Part shown: positions 42,127 through 50,920 of the stretch, piece by piece
How positions within the stretch are numbered: position 1 is the first letter of the stretch
How the letters are laid out: every line of letters starts with the position of its first letter
Assembly (NCBI RefSeq): GCF_018390575.1
Contig: NZ_JAHBCJ010000008.1
Location: 62,001-126,000, forward strand
Source: Bhargavaea massiliensis
GTDB lineage: Bacteria > Bacillota > Bacilli > Bacillales_A > Planococcaceae
DNA: 64,000 nt
Direction: 5' to 3'
Position numbers and translations under genes: made by a program
The notes under the pieces: model-generated
What the model saw: the letters and a program-made list of their open reading frames with translations, nothing else
Databases searched by the model: none
Told to the model about the DNA's origin: nothing

Positions 42127-43401
42127 TCATTCCCCCAACAGTTTCCTCCTTCCAAACACAAAGTAATAGTACGTTGACGAAATCATATACAGCACGCCTG
42201 TAATCGTAAACGCCCATGCGTATCCCCAGTAGGATCCGTATGCGACGACCAGTCCTGCGGAAACGGGACCCATTGCCGCCCAGCCTATCTGGAACACGGT
42301 CTGGTTAACGGAGTTTGCAAGGCCTTTGTATTTGTCATGAACGATTTCCATCGAGATGGCGCTCTGGATCGGGTTGCCGGCGTTCATGAGCGCCTGGCGC
42401 ATGAGGAATCCGAGTGATGCTAGGCCGAGCGACATCGTATATGCCGTCAGGAACAGAAACGGGATTGACGCCAGCTGGAAAAAGATGAGCGCCTTTACTT
42501 TGCCGATCCGTTTGACAAGCATGGGGCCGATCATCATCGCAACAGCCGTCATGGCAGAGCCGAGTGACAAAATCAGCCCGATATAAGCGTTTGACGCGGC
42601 GAACCGGTTCGCGAAGTACAGGTTCAAGTACGGAATCACAAGCCCCGATCCGAAACCGATCAGCAGGTTGGCGAGTCCCAAATGGAAAATGAGCCTGACG
42701 TTGCGGCCGAGCGCCGCCTCTTCCGGCTCCCCGGATTCAGGCGGTTCGGGAATCCGGTCCGAAGTCGCTTGCGGCTGGTCCGCCTGTTTTCCTCCAGACA
42801 GGAAGAAAAGCGGCAGAATCCCAGCAGCGAAGATTGCCGCTCCTGCGAGGAGTGACCAGCGGATCGAATCCACTTCGAACAGACCGAACGATTTTTCCAA
42901 TACGTCCGCGATCACTCCCCCGCCAAGGCTGCCGATCACTCCGGCCACAGTAACGAGTGAGAAATAAAGGCTGAACAGATGGACCCGTTCCGATGCGGTC
43001 GAGTTTTCCGCGAGGAATGGGACGCCCGATACTTGCACAAATGCCATCGTGAGCCCGGTTACGAACGCGGCCGCCACAAGTGTGCCCTCAGCCGTTTCCA
43101 CTGAACGGTAGAACAGCGTCAGCATCGTCAGCACGGACCCGCCGATCAGCAGCCATTTTCTGCCGAACCGGTCGCTGAGCAACCCTGCCGGAATGAGGAT
43201 GATCGCCGTTGCGAGTGCCGTCATCGAGATGATGCTGCCGTTTACGGTTTCAGGCATACCGAGGGCTTTGATGTATAAGTTGTACATCACGGCAAATACC
43301 CCCATCCCGATCTGGATGAGGATATTGGCCAGTATAAACAGCCGGACATTCCGGTTGAATGCTAAAATCTTTCGCTTCCAGTCCCGAAACCAAGTCATCA
43401 T
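42127..43401 (-). CDS. MFS transporter
   Basis: A 424-aa major facilitator with about 12 helices. The loop 2-3 motif is 'GLLSDRFGRKWLL'. A hydrophilic central loop with 'TSDRIPEPPESGEPEEAALG' separates the two halves. Substrate cannot be inferred; multidrug or sugar efflux is typical of this branch. The ribosome binding site is weak. Confidence 0.88.
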   Translation of the reverse strand: MMTWFRDWKRKILAFNRNVRLFILANILIQIGMGVFAVMYNLYIKALGMPETVNGSIISMTALATAIILIPAGLLSDRFGRKWLLIGGSVLTMLTLFYRSVETAEGTLVAAAFVTGLTMAFVQVSGVPFLAENSTASERVHLFSLYFSLVTVAGVIGSLGGGVIADVLEKSFGLFEVDSIRWSLLAGAAIFAAGILPLFFLSGGKQADQPQATSDRIPEPPESGEPEEAALGRNVRLIFHLGLANLLIGFGSGLVIPYLNLYFANRFAASNAYIGLILSLGSAMTAVAMMIGPMLVKRIGKVKALIFFQLASIPFLFLTAYTMSLGLASLGFLMRQALMNAGNPIQSAISMEIVHDKYKGLANSVNQTVFQIGWAAMGPVSAGLVVAYGSYWGYAWAFTITGVLYMISSTYYYFVFGRRKLLGE

Positions 43402-43500
43402 AAGAAATCTTCGCCTTCCGATTATTTCGTTAATCGGATTATATGCAAATCATACGGAAAACACAATCAAATCATTGCATTGGACGGTATCTGGCCCGGG

Positions 43501-43531
43501 GTAATCACTCGGAATTGCGAGGTAATCACTC
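43501..43531. repeat. array I: two-unit 21-bp repeat (GTAATCACTC)
   Basis: GTAATCACTC at 43501 and again at 43522, exactly 21 bp apart, followed by CGG and AGG. The shortest member of the family, between the rocB terminator and the MFS gene. Confidence 0.6.
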
Positions 43532-43570
43532 AGGTCCTGAACACTAAATAGTTGATTTCATGGCAAAATG

Positions 43571-43606
43571 AAAAAGAGGATTCCATAACGGCAGAATCCT
43601 CTTTTT
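43571..43606 (-). terminator. terminator of rocB
   Basis: A 13-bp perfect stem AAAAAGAGGATTC / GAATCCTCTTTTT, loop 10. Confidence 0.92.
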
Positions 43607-43642
43607 CTATTTGCTTCTCTCTTTGAATCGTTATTCGGTCTC

Positions 43643-45349
43643 TTACCGGAAGCCGGACTCTGTTTCCGGCGCGCCGATTCTGGCGTCCTCTTCCTCTGTG
43701 CCGATCAGCCGTTCAATCACTCTGCGGGTCAATGTCGGAACGACTTCAAACGAATAAGTCATTTCGGCCCGTTCCAGCTTGCTGTGGGCATCCATCCCGT
43801 ATGGTCCGATGTTGATGACGGGAATCTGGAGTTCACGCACCGCTCCGTAGTCGACGAAATGTTTGGTTCCCCATGCCGGATTGTTGTCCCTGACTGCCTC
43901 GATCCCCTCTTCATCGTCACTGATGGCCACGAAGCTCATGTCGGATATATGGGGGAAGAAATTTCTGGCCTTGATCGGGTGGGGATACATGGGCTGCACT
44001 TCCTCAATGGCCCGGTCCAGTGCCCTGTTCAGCGCTGCTTCCTCCGGGGTTTCTCCGGTGATCCGGATTCTTGGCGAGTAGAGGGAGGAATAGAACAGGA
44101 CAATCGCCGGCGACCGGTCGGCCATCCACTTCCACACTTCTTCCACCACCTTCACGGAAAACATCCTGACATCCAGACTGGTGTCTTCCAGGAGGTTCTC
44201 TTTAAAGCGATCCATATGATCAGTGAACGATTTTCCGTGCTCCTTGATCAGGAGTGTTTCCATCTCCTCAAAGGTGAACACTCTCGGTGGCCAAGGTATC
44301 CGGCGAACAGGCTCTCCGGCGGTTTTGCAGTATTGATGATACCTCTCATCGTAAATTGATAAGGCATTCTCAAATGCCGCGAGGGCCTGCCCTTTTAACT
44401 TCTCCAATACGTCTTTCGGGGACCATGAATGGACGAAGAAATTGTAATAGGCAAATGCGGACAAGGCGGTCTGAACGGTATAGCCCGGCTTGAGATCGGT
44501 CTGTTTCAGGGAAACCGGAGGGACGGTCACTTCCCCATCAGCTTCATCGCAAAGTTCAGGATTGTAGCTGATCTGCCTCGTCAGTTCCGCCGCAATCAGG
44601 TTGGGATCCAGTCCCTCAAAACAGGAACCCACATGACTTTCGGCTCCCGCGATGAAAAAGGAAGGAAGCAATTTCCCGACGGTTCCCTTATAGACATAAC
44701 GGTTCCTGTCTTCCGTGTGACGCGGAGACACGAAGTCCGCATTGATGGCCCCCACATAGCGGAAACTGTGTTCTTCTTTCCATTGGCTGAGAATGTTCAG
44801 CGCGGACAAAATTCCGTGTGAGCTGTCCTCCTCATCACACTCCGCCAGATAGACAAGATTCCCGTCCAGCTTTTCGGGGTGCTCGGAATAATACTTCAGC
44901 AAGTATGTATTGCTGGCCAAGCCGCTTTTCATATCGAGGACACCCCGGCCAAAAAGCCAGTCGCCGGAATCCAACTGTTCCTTCACGGTATCGGGAAGTG
45001 CCTCTTCCTGGAGTTTTTCCATCAGCCGGTCAGGATGGCAGGCATCTTCCTGCAAATGGACAAAGTCATCTGTACCGACCGTGTCCAAGTGGCCCATCAG
45101 AAGCACGGTGCGCTTACTTTTACCTTTCGTACCTTTGACAAACGCCATGACATTGTGCCGTTCCCGTTCATCATCCGTTGTCCGGGCAAGGACCAGCTGA
45201 TCCGGATGGTGCCGGAAATAAGAAAAGCCGGCAATCATGGTGTGCAGCTTTTGCGCAAGCAGCTTTTCCCCGTCCGTGTTCACAATGCTTTCCTGCCGGA
45301 CCAGTGTTTTTGTTATGGACAGGACTTCCTCCCGGCTCGACTTCATCAT
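43643..45349 (-). CDS. rocB: RocB-like M20-family peptidase/deacylase
   Basis: A 568-aa M20 metallohydrolase of the size of Bacillus RocB (arginine utilisation). Metal-site motifs are 'LLMGHLDTVG', 'GRGVLDMKSGLA', 'YLAECDEEDSS' and, near the C-terminus, 'PVINIGPYGMDAHSKLERAEMTYSFEVVP'. Start behind AAGGGGGAAACAA. The true activity of RocB is not settled. Monocistronic here, not in a roc cluster. Confidence 0.88.
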   Translation of the reverse strand: MMKSSREEVLSITKTLVRQESIVNTDGEKLLAQKLHTMIAGFSYFRHHPDQLVLARTTDDERERHNVMAFVKGTKGKSKRTVLLMGHLDTVGTDDFVHLQEDACHPDRLMEKLQEEALPDTVKEQLDSGDWLFGRGVLDMKSGLASNTYLLKYYSEHPEKLDGNLVYLAECDEEDSSHGILSALNILSQWKEEHSFRYVGAINADFVSPRHTEDRNRYVYKGTVGKLLPSFFIAGAESHVGSCFEGLDPNLIAAELTRQISYNPELCDEADGEVTVPPVSLKQTDLKPGYTVQTALSAFAYYNFFVHSWSPKDVLEKLKGQALAAFENALSIYDERYHQYCKTAGEPVRRIPWPPRVFTFEEMETLLIKEHGKSFTDHMDRFKENLLEDTSLDVRMFSVKVVEEVWKWMADRSPAIVLFYSSLYSPRIRITGETPEEAALNRALDRAIEEVQPMYPHPIKARNFFPHISDMSFVAISDDEEGIEAVRDNNPAWGTKHFVDYGAVRELQIPVINIGPYGMDAHSKLERAEMTYSFEVVPTLTRRVIERLIGTEEEDARIGAPETESGFR

Positions 45350-45451
45350 TTGTTTCCCCCTTAGAACTCTATATGTTTATTCAGATTATTATTGAAACAA
45401 GAGCTGGAGTCAATCTTCTCCCGTTATATATGCCGGAAACGGTCCAATCGA

Positions 45452-45615
45452 TTTCGGCAATCACAGGCCCGATTTCAGCATTCGCGACTCCGATTTCGTC
45501 ATTCACGTCAAAAGTCTCGCCATTCGCAACCGGACGGCTGTGAATGACGAGACTAAACGTGCGAATGACGAAACTGAACTGACGAATGACGAAATTAAGC
45601 GGTGGAATGACGAGA
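45452..45615. repeat. array J: two-armed 21-bp repeat (TTTCGTCATTCG)
   Basis: Plus-oriented units start at 45452, 45473, 45494 and 45515; inverted units (CGAATGACGAAA type) start at 45541, 45562, 45583 and 45604. Within each arm spacing is exactly 21 bp. The arms mirror each other about 45533. Core sequence and architecture are the same as array A, 38 kb away. Located between rocB and the end of bmrD. Confidence 0.92.
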
Positions 45616-45624
45616 CTGACAAAT

Positions 45625-45642
45625 GCTGGGCAATTGCCCAGC
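45625..45642. other. 18-bp perfect palindrome beside array J
   Basis: GCTGGGCAATTGCCCAGC sits nine bases after the bmrD stop. On the minus strand it is followed by ATTTG, so it may act as a weak terminator. Confidence 0.5.
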
Positions 45643-45650
45643 CCCTGCGT

Positions 45651-47408
45651 TTATCCGGTTTTCCCCGCAGCTTGCGAACCGGCCTGGAGCTTATACATCT
45701 GCGCGTACTGGCCGCCATAGGCGAGAAGCTGGTCATGGGTGCCGAGCTCGACAATTTCGCCGCGGTCGAGCACGATGATGCGGTCCGCGTTTTTGATCGT
45801 GGACAGCCGGTGGGCGATGACGAATGTTGTCCGCCCTTTTTTCAGCACGTCCATCGCATGCTGGATGATTTCTTCTGTCTCGGTGTCGATGTTCGACGTC
45901 GCCTCATCGAGAATGAGGATCGCCGGGTCGAACGCGAGCGCGCGGGCGAATGAAACAAGCTGGCGCTGGCCGGCGGACAGGGTGCTGCCCTTTTCCACGA
46001 CCGGCTCATCGATGCCGTCCGGCAGATGCTTCAGCACCCGGTCGCCGCCGACGGCCTCAAGGGCACGTTCCACGTCTTCCCGTGAAATCCGCGGATCGTC
46101 CAGGCTGATGTTCGACCCGATCGTTCCCGTGAACAGGTACGGATCCTGCAGGACGATGCCCATATGGTCGCGCACTGTCTGGCGGGACAGTTTGGTGATG
46201 TCCGTCCCGTCGATCAAGATCCGGCCCTTTGTCGGGTCGTAGAACCGGAACAGCAGGTTCATGATCGAACTTTTTCCGGATCCGGTGTGGCCGACGAGCG
46301 CCACCGTCTCGCCCTGCTTGGCTTCGAAGTCGATGCCTTTCAGGACATACTCCTCATTCTTGTAGGCGAACCAGACATTCTCGAACCGGACGTTCCCGCG
46401 GTAACGGGTGATCTTCTCGTCGCTCACGTCCTCGCCTTCCTGGTCGAGCAGTTCGAATACCCGCTCCGCCGCGACAAGCGAATGCTCGAGGCGGGAAAAC
46501 TGGTTGACGATGCCCGTGATCGGATTGAAGAGGCGTGTGATATAGTCGACGAAGGCGTACAGTGCACCGACGGAGATCGCCGCCGGAGCGGAAAGCGCCA
46601 CGTTGCCGAAGTACAGGATAAACGCGATGAACGTCATCGATCTGAGGACGTCGACCAGGTTGAACGACGTCGCCGAGTCGAGGAACAGCAGCTTGTTGTT
46701 GTACTTGAAGTGCTCATCGTTCAGCTCATCGAATTCCTGTTTCATCTGCTTTTCCCTGCGGAAAGCCTGGATGATCGTCATGCCCTGGATGGCTTCGTTG
46801 ATCATGGCATTCAGGTCACTGACCTTGCTGCGGATGATCCTGTTGTACTTGGAGGCGTACTTCCTGTAGGAGATCATCCAGATATAAAGTACCGGAATGA
46901 GCAGAAGCGTGATCGCTCCCATCGCCGGTTCGAGATACAGTAGTGCGGCAAAGATCCCGATCATGTACATGCCGCTTGTCGCAAACTGGGACAGCACTGT
47001 GACGTACATGTCGCGGATCGCTTCCGTGTCGTTTGTGATGCGCGCGACTACCTTGCCCGCCGGCAGGTTGTCGAAGTAGCGGACCGGAAGCGTCTGGATT
47101 TTGCCGTAAACTTCGTTCCGCATCTTCTGGATGATGCGGTTCGCTCCTTTCTGGAGGAGCAGGTATTCCGAGTAGCGGAACACCGCCGTGACTATGGCCA
47201 GGCCCATAAAGACCGCAAGCAGCATCAGGATCGGTGCGAATTCCATTCCGCCCCCTTCGCTGCCGGCGATATGGTCATCGATGATCCGTTTCGCAATCAG
47301 CGGTCCGGCAAGATCGGCCGCGACAGCAAGCGCCAGGCAGATCACGCCGGGAATGACATAGCGTTTCTGGCCCGTCGCATAGCGGACCAGCCGTTTTCCC
47401 TTATTCAT
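45651..47408 (-). CDS. bmrD: multidrug ABC exporter subunit BmrD (YheH)
   Basis: A 585-aa fused ABC exporter half: six membrane helices in about 1-320, then an ATPase with Walker A 'GHTGSGKSS', Q-loop 'VLQDPYLF', signature 'LSAGQRQLVSFARAL' and Walker B 'AILILDEATSNID'. The catalytic Glu is present. Start at 47408 behind GGGGAGGTGGATCACC, overlapping the bmrC stop by eight bases. With BmrC it should form a heterodimeric multidrug exporter. Confidence 0.93.
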   Translation of the reverse strand: MNKGKRLVRYATGQKRYVIPGVICLALAVAADLAGPLIAKRIIDDHIAGSEGGGMEFAPILMLLAVFMGLAIVTAVFRYSEYLLLQKGANRIIQKMRNEVYGKIQTLPVRYFDNLPAGKVVARITNDTEAIRDMYVTVLSQFATSGMYMIGIFAALLYLEPAMGAITLLLIPVLYIWMISYRKYASKYNRIIRSKVSDLNAMINEAIQGMTIIQAFRREKQMKQEFDELNDEHFKYNNKLLFLDSATSFNLVDVLRSMTFIAFILYFGNVALSAPAAISVGALYAFVDYITRLFNPITGIVNQFSRLEHSLVAAERVFELLDQEGEDVSDEKITRYRGNVRFENVWFAYKNEEYVLKGIDFEAKQGETVALVGHTGSGKSSIMNLLFRFYDPTKGRILIDGTDITKLSRQTVRDHMGIVLQDPYLFTGTIGSNISLDDPRISREDVERALEAVGGDRVLKHLPDGIDEPVVEKGSTLSAGQRQLVSFARALAFDPAILILDEATSNIDTETEEIIQHAMDVLKKGRTTFVIAHRLSTIKNADRIIVLDRGEIVELGTHDQLLAYGGQYAQMYKLQAGSQAAGKTG

Positions 47409-49149
47409 GGTGATCCACCTCCCCGATTTGCTGCCGGTCAAATTGTTCTCGGTACCAGCCACCCGATTCGAGCAAGGAGGCGTGTGTCCCTTCTTCGGTG
47501 ACTTTGCCGTCTTCCAGGACGATGATCCAGTCGGCATGCTCGATCGCCGACAGCCGGTGTGTCGTGATGATCGTCGTTTTGTCTTTCCGGCCCTGCCGGA
47601 TGTTTTCAATGATGGCCGTCTCGGTCTTGGCGTCGACCGCCGACAGGGAGTCATCGAGGATCAGGATATCCGGGTCCTTGATGAGTGCCCGGGCAATCGA
47701 GATCCGCTGTTTCTGGCCGCCTGACAGCGCGACGCCCTTTTCTCCGACGAGCGTTTCAAGCCCTTGCGGCAGCATCGCCAGGTCTTTTCGGAAATGCGAC
47801 AGGCGAATTGCCTCATCGATTTCCGCATCGGTCGCGTCCGGCTTGCCGAACAGGATATTGTCCCGGATGGACCGTGAAAACAAGACATGATCCTGCGGAA
47901 CATAACCGATCCAGTCCCGCACTTCGTCTTTTGTCAGGTCACTGACGGAGACCCCGGAAAAACGGAGTTCCCCGTCCCCTGCCGGATATTCCCGGAGCAG
48001 CTGGCGGATGAAGGTCGTCTTTCCGCTGCCCGTTTTTCCGACGATGCCGAGTGTTCCGCCACGCTCAAGGCGTACTTTGACGCGGTCCAGGTTGACCGAC
48101 GACGACTGCGGGTAGCGGAATGTCACGTCATCGAACGTGACGTCATCCGGCTGTCCGGCCCGTTTTGGCCGGTCCGGATCCCGCACGTCTTCCAGATAGG
48201 ACAGTGTCTCGTGGACCCGGTCGAGGGAGGCATTCCCCCTCTGCATGACGTTGATCAGCTCGCCGATCGCAATCATCGGCCAGACGGCCATCCCGAGATA
48301 GACGTTGAATGTGACGAGGTTGCCGAGCGTCATCTCGCCAGTCGAGACGAGGAAGGCACCATAGCCTAGCCCGATTGCGTAGCTGGCCGCGGTGAGCACT
48401 TTTGATGTCGGTGCGAACAGCGCATCGATGCGCTCGACCGCCATGTTTTTCTCGTACACTTCTTCCGTTTTCTTTCTGAACTTTTCTTCAGTGGCACGTT
48501 CTTGGACATAGGCCCTGACAACACGGACACCGGCAACCGCCTCGAGCACGTCATCGTTGAGTTCACCGAAGGCGTCCTGTGCCACGACATACCGCTCATG
48601 GATTTTCTTGCCGAGCACCTGCATGACGATGGCCAGGATCGGCAACGGCAGGATGGCCGCCAGTGTCAGCTTCCACGAGACGAGGAAGCCGGCAGTCAGC
48701 AAGATCGTCGCCAGGTAAAGCGTCGAGTCGATCAGCGTCATGATGCCGAATCCCGCCGTTTCCGAAATTGCGCGCAGGTCGTTTGTCGAGCGCGCCATCA
48801 GGTCGCCCGTCCGGTTTTTTTCGTAGAATGTCGGCGTCATCTTCAGGAAGTGCTTCATGAGCCGGCTCCTGAGAACACGCTCGATCACGTTCGCCCCGCC
48901 GAACAGCTGGTACTGCCAGATAAAGTTCGAGGCGTAGTTGACCGCCATGACGAGGAGCATCAGTCCGGCAAAGGTCATGAGCAGCCCCTTTGTCATGTCG
49001 CCGCGGTACATCGTGTCGATCGCCCGGCCGATCAGCCACGGCGGGACGACGACGAGGATATTGGTGAACGTAAGCAAAATAAGCGCCACCGTGTACCGCT
49101 TCCAATTTTCCTTGAAGAACCAGTTCAGTTTGAATAAGACTGAGAACAT
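47401..49149 (-). CDS. bmrC: multidrug ABC exporter subunit BmrC (YheI)
   Basis: A 582-aa ABC exporter half. Walker A is 'GKTGSGKTT', the signature 'LSGGQKQRISIARAL' and Walker B 'ILILDDSLSAVD'. The residue after the Walker B Asp is Asp rather than Glu, i.e. this half has the degenerate ATPase site expected of one partner in a heterodimer. Start behind GAGAAGGGATAACC. Order and pairing match B. subtilis yheI-yheH (bmrC-bmrD). An attenuator-like leader lies upstream at 49303-49470. Confidence 0.94.
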   Translation of the reverse strand: MFSVLFKLNWFFKENWKRYTVALILLTFTNILVVVPPWLIGRAIDTMYRGDMTKGLLMTFAGLMLLVMAVNYASNFIWQYQLFGGANVIERVLRSRLMKHFLKMTPTFYEKNRTGDLMARSTNDLRAISETAGFGIMTLIDSTLYLATILLTAGFLVSWKLTLAAILPLPILAIVMQVLGKKIHERYVVAQDAFGELNDDVLEAVAGVRVVRAYVQERATEEKFRKKTEEVYEKNMAVERIDALFAPTSKVLTAASYAIGLGYGAFLVSTGEMTLGNLVTFNVYLGMAVWPMIAIGELINVMQRGNASLDRVHETLSYLEDVRDPDRPKRAGQPDDVTFDDVTFRYPQSSSVNLDRVKVRLERGGTLGIVGKTGSGKTTFIRQLLREYPAGDGELRFSGVSVSDLTKDEVRDWIGYVPQDHVLFSRSIRDNILFGKPDATDAEIDEAIRLSHFRKDLAMLPQGLETLVGEKGVALSGGQKQRISIARALIKDPDILILDDSLSAVDAKTETAIIENIRQGRKDKTTIITTHRLSAIEHADWIIVLEDGKVTEEGTHASLLESGGWYREQFDRQQIGEVDHHE

Positions 49150-49176
49150 TGGTTATCCCTTCTCTCCAGGCGGGGA

Positions 49177-49239
49177 CTACCCGCCTTCTTTAGATTCCTT
49201 GACGAGAATTTTGCGTTCTTTTGTGATGCACATCACCAT
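49177..49239 (-). CDS. possible 20-aa ORF directly before bmrC
   Basis: MVMCITKERKILVKESKEGG, with CCGGAGAGGAGAA just before the ATG. It ends 28 bases before bmrC, within a small GGCGGG / CCCCGCC hairpin. It lies after the two leader terminators, so it would be translated only on read-through transcripts. It may couple translation to bmrC or may be noise. Confidence 0.4.
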   Translation of the reverse strand: MVMCITKERKILVKESKEGG

Positions 49240-49302
49240 TTCTCCTCTCCGGTTTTTGTTTTGTATTCAGCGCGCAAGTGCACGGTGATACCTAAAAAGG
49301 CA

Positions 49303-49334
49303 CAAAAACGCGCCCCCGAATCATGGAGGCGCGC
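49303..49334 (-). terminator. second leader terminator before bmrC
   Basis: On the minus strand CGCGCCTCC pairs with GGGGGCGCG (one G-U), loop ATGATTC, followed by TTTTTGTGCCTTTTT. It lies about 150 bases before bmrC on the same strand. Confidence 0.82.
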
Positions 49335-49340
49335 TCAATG

Positions 49341-49369
49341 AAAAAGGGTCCGGCAGGCATGCCGGACCC
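49341..49369 (-). terminator. first leader terminator before bmrC
   Basis: A 10-bp stem GGGTCCGGCA / TGCCGGACCC, loop TGCC on the minus strand, followed by TTTTTC. The segment GGCAGGCATG of the hairpin (49352-49361, plus strand) is repeated exactly inside the leader ORF at 49412-49421. Confidence 0.88.
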
Positions 49370-49395
49370 CGTGTATTGACACTGGTGCCGTCAGA

Positions 49396-49470
49396 TTACG
49401 GCCGCAGTGCGGGCAGGCATGGCGATATGCAATTGTTGTCGTGTCCGATTGGAATGATCATGTTGTACAT
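49396..49470 (-). CDS. leader peptide candidate, 24 aa (BmrB-like position)
   Basis: MYNMIIPIGHDNNCISPCLP followed by four residues. The Shine-Dalgarno AAGGGAGGT is nine bases before the ATG. It starts about 40 bases after a promoter, ends 26 bases before terminator 1, and is followed by bmrC-bmrD on the same strand. In B. subtilis, bmrB is a leader ORF whose translation controls termination before bmrCD. Sequence similarity to BmrB is not evident; position and architecture are. Confidence 0.6.
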   Translation of the reverse strand: MYNMIIPIGHDNNCISPCLPALRP

Positions 49471-49509
49471 CGTCCATACCTCCCTTTCCGTTAGTTTGTT
49501 TGCCTTAAC

Positions 49510-49539
49510 AGACTACCCTTACGGATCAGCCCATGTCAA
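49510..49539 (-). promoter_or_regulatory. promoter of the bmrCD leader
   Basis: TTGACA (49539-49534), an 18-base spacer, then TAGTCT (49515-49510) on the minus strand. Confidence 0.6.
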
Positions 49540-49636
49540 CTGTTTTCAGATAAATTTCTCAATTTGCACTTGACTTATTAATCTTGCCCGAGAATGGGTG
49601 CAGTTAAACAAGATTCTTTATTTGTGGAGGCCAGCT

Positions 49637-50830
49637 TCAGAGAAACGCATGGAGCAGGGCACCGAGTACGCCAGCGACCACCACGACGACCCATGGCGGT
49701 GTTTTCCTGAACTGAAGCAGCCAAAAACAAAGTGCAGCGACTCCGACGTCCCAAACCGAGAAGATCGAGCTCGGGATGACCGGGTTGATCAGAGCCGCCG
49801 CGAGAATCCCGACGACAGCGGCATTAACGCCGGTCAGCGCCGCCCTCAGCCAAGTTTTCTTGCGGAGAATCGACCAGAACGGCAGAGCTCCGATCACGAG
49901 AAGGAACGACGGCAGGAACATCGCAACAACCGCGACAAGCGCTCCGGGCACACTGTCCATGATCATGCCGATGTATGCGGACAGCGTAAACAGCGGTCCG
50001 GGCACGGCTTGTGCGGCACCATAGCCCGCAATGAAAGTTTCTGCGTCCATGTACCCTTGCGGCACCACTTCCCGCTCGAGCATCGGCAGGACGACGTGGC
50101 CGCCGCCGAAGACGATTGAACCGACCCGATAGAAAATATCGGTGATTGAGACGAGAATATGATCCGCTGCCCGGCTGATCACCGGCAGCAGCGCGAGAAG
50201 ACCGAAGAACAGCGCCCATGCCAGTGCGCCGGCTTTTTTCCCGATCGGCATCGGGATCGTCGCATCTTCTCCGCCGTTCCCGTCCTGCCTGTTCCTGTAT
50301 AAGATATAACCGATCAGGCCTGCAAGAACGATGACGCCGATCTGGCCCCAGGCCGTCGGCACGAGCAGCACGCCCGCTCCCGCCAAAACCGCAAGCGCTA
50401 TTCTTGGCGCATCAGGCGTCAGGTTTTTCCCCATGCCGATCAGTGCGTGGAGGATGATCGCGACCGCGACAATCTTAAGGCCGCGGATCCAGCCGGTATC
50501 AAACGGCACATCACCAGCAACAAGATATGCAAACAGCATGAGAATGATGACAGACGGCATCGTAAAGCCGAACCACGACAGCATCGCGCCGCCGACCCCG
50601 CCTCGGATCAGGCCCACTCCGATGCCGACCTGTGAGCTGGCCGGTCCGGGGAGAAACTGGCACAGCGCCACCAGATCAGCGTATGCCCGGTCATCGAGCC
50701 ACTTCCGTTTTTTCACGTATTCGTCCCTAAAATAGCCGAGATGGGCGGCAGGCCCCCCGAAAGACGTCAGGCCCAGCTTGAGCGACGCCGACAAGATTTC
50801 GCCATACCGCCCTCTTTCCTTCTTTTCCAT
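49637..50830 (-). CDS. chrA: chromate transporter family protein (ChrA, fused two-domain)
   Basis: A 397-aa membrane protein with two homologous halves: the first half has 'GLTSFGGPAAHLGYFRDEYV' and 'LCQFLPGPASSQVGIGVGLIRGG', the second 'VFGGGHVVLPMLEREVVPQGY' and 'GYGAAQAVPGPLFTLSAYIG'. This is the CHR-family inverted duplication in one chain. It probably exports chromate or a related oxyanion. Start at 50830 behind GGGAGGGTTTTTA. Confidence 0.92.
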   Translation of the reverse strand: MEKKERGRYGEILSASLKLGLTSFGGPAAHLGYFRDEYVKKRKWLDDRAYADLVALCQFLPGPASSQVGIGVGLIRGGVGGAMLSWFGFTMPSVIILMLFAYLVAGDVPFDTGWIRGLKIVAVAIILHALIGMGKNLTPDAPRIALAVLAGAGVLLVPTAWGQIGVIVLAGLIGYILYRNRQDGNGGEDATIPMPIGKKAGALAWALFFGLLALLPVISRAADHILVSITDIFYRVGSIVFGGGHVVLPMLEREVVPQGYMDAETFIAGYGAAQAVPGPLFTLSAYIGMIMDSVPGALVAVVAMFLPSFLLVIGALPFWSILRKKTWLRAALTGVNAAVVGILAAALINPVIPSSIFSVWDVGVAALCFWLLQFRKTPPWVVVVVAGVLGALLHAFL

Positions 50831-50920
50831 TAAAAACCCTCCCAAAAAGATGTCCACCCTATCCTAACGGAATCTGCACGGGGGGTGGGGCATCTTCACA
50901 AACTCTTAACAAACTTTTCG

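Noticed and set aside
45503-45754. Heptad-repeat protein coding frames over array J (and similar ones over arrays A, D, H)
   Set aside because: Frames are open on both strands simply because the unit is 21 bp; no ribosome binding sites, and one frame runs into bmrD antisense.
49580-49636. AATCTTG/CAAGATT inverted repeat after chrA as a terminator
   Set aside because: The stem is only 7 bp with a loop over 20 bases and no U-run.
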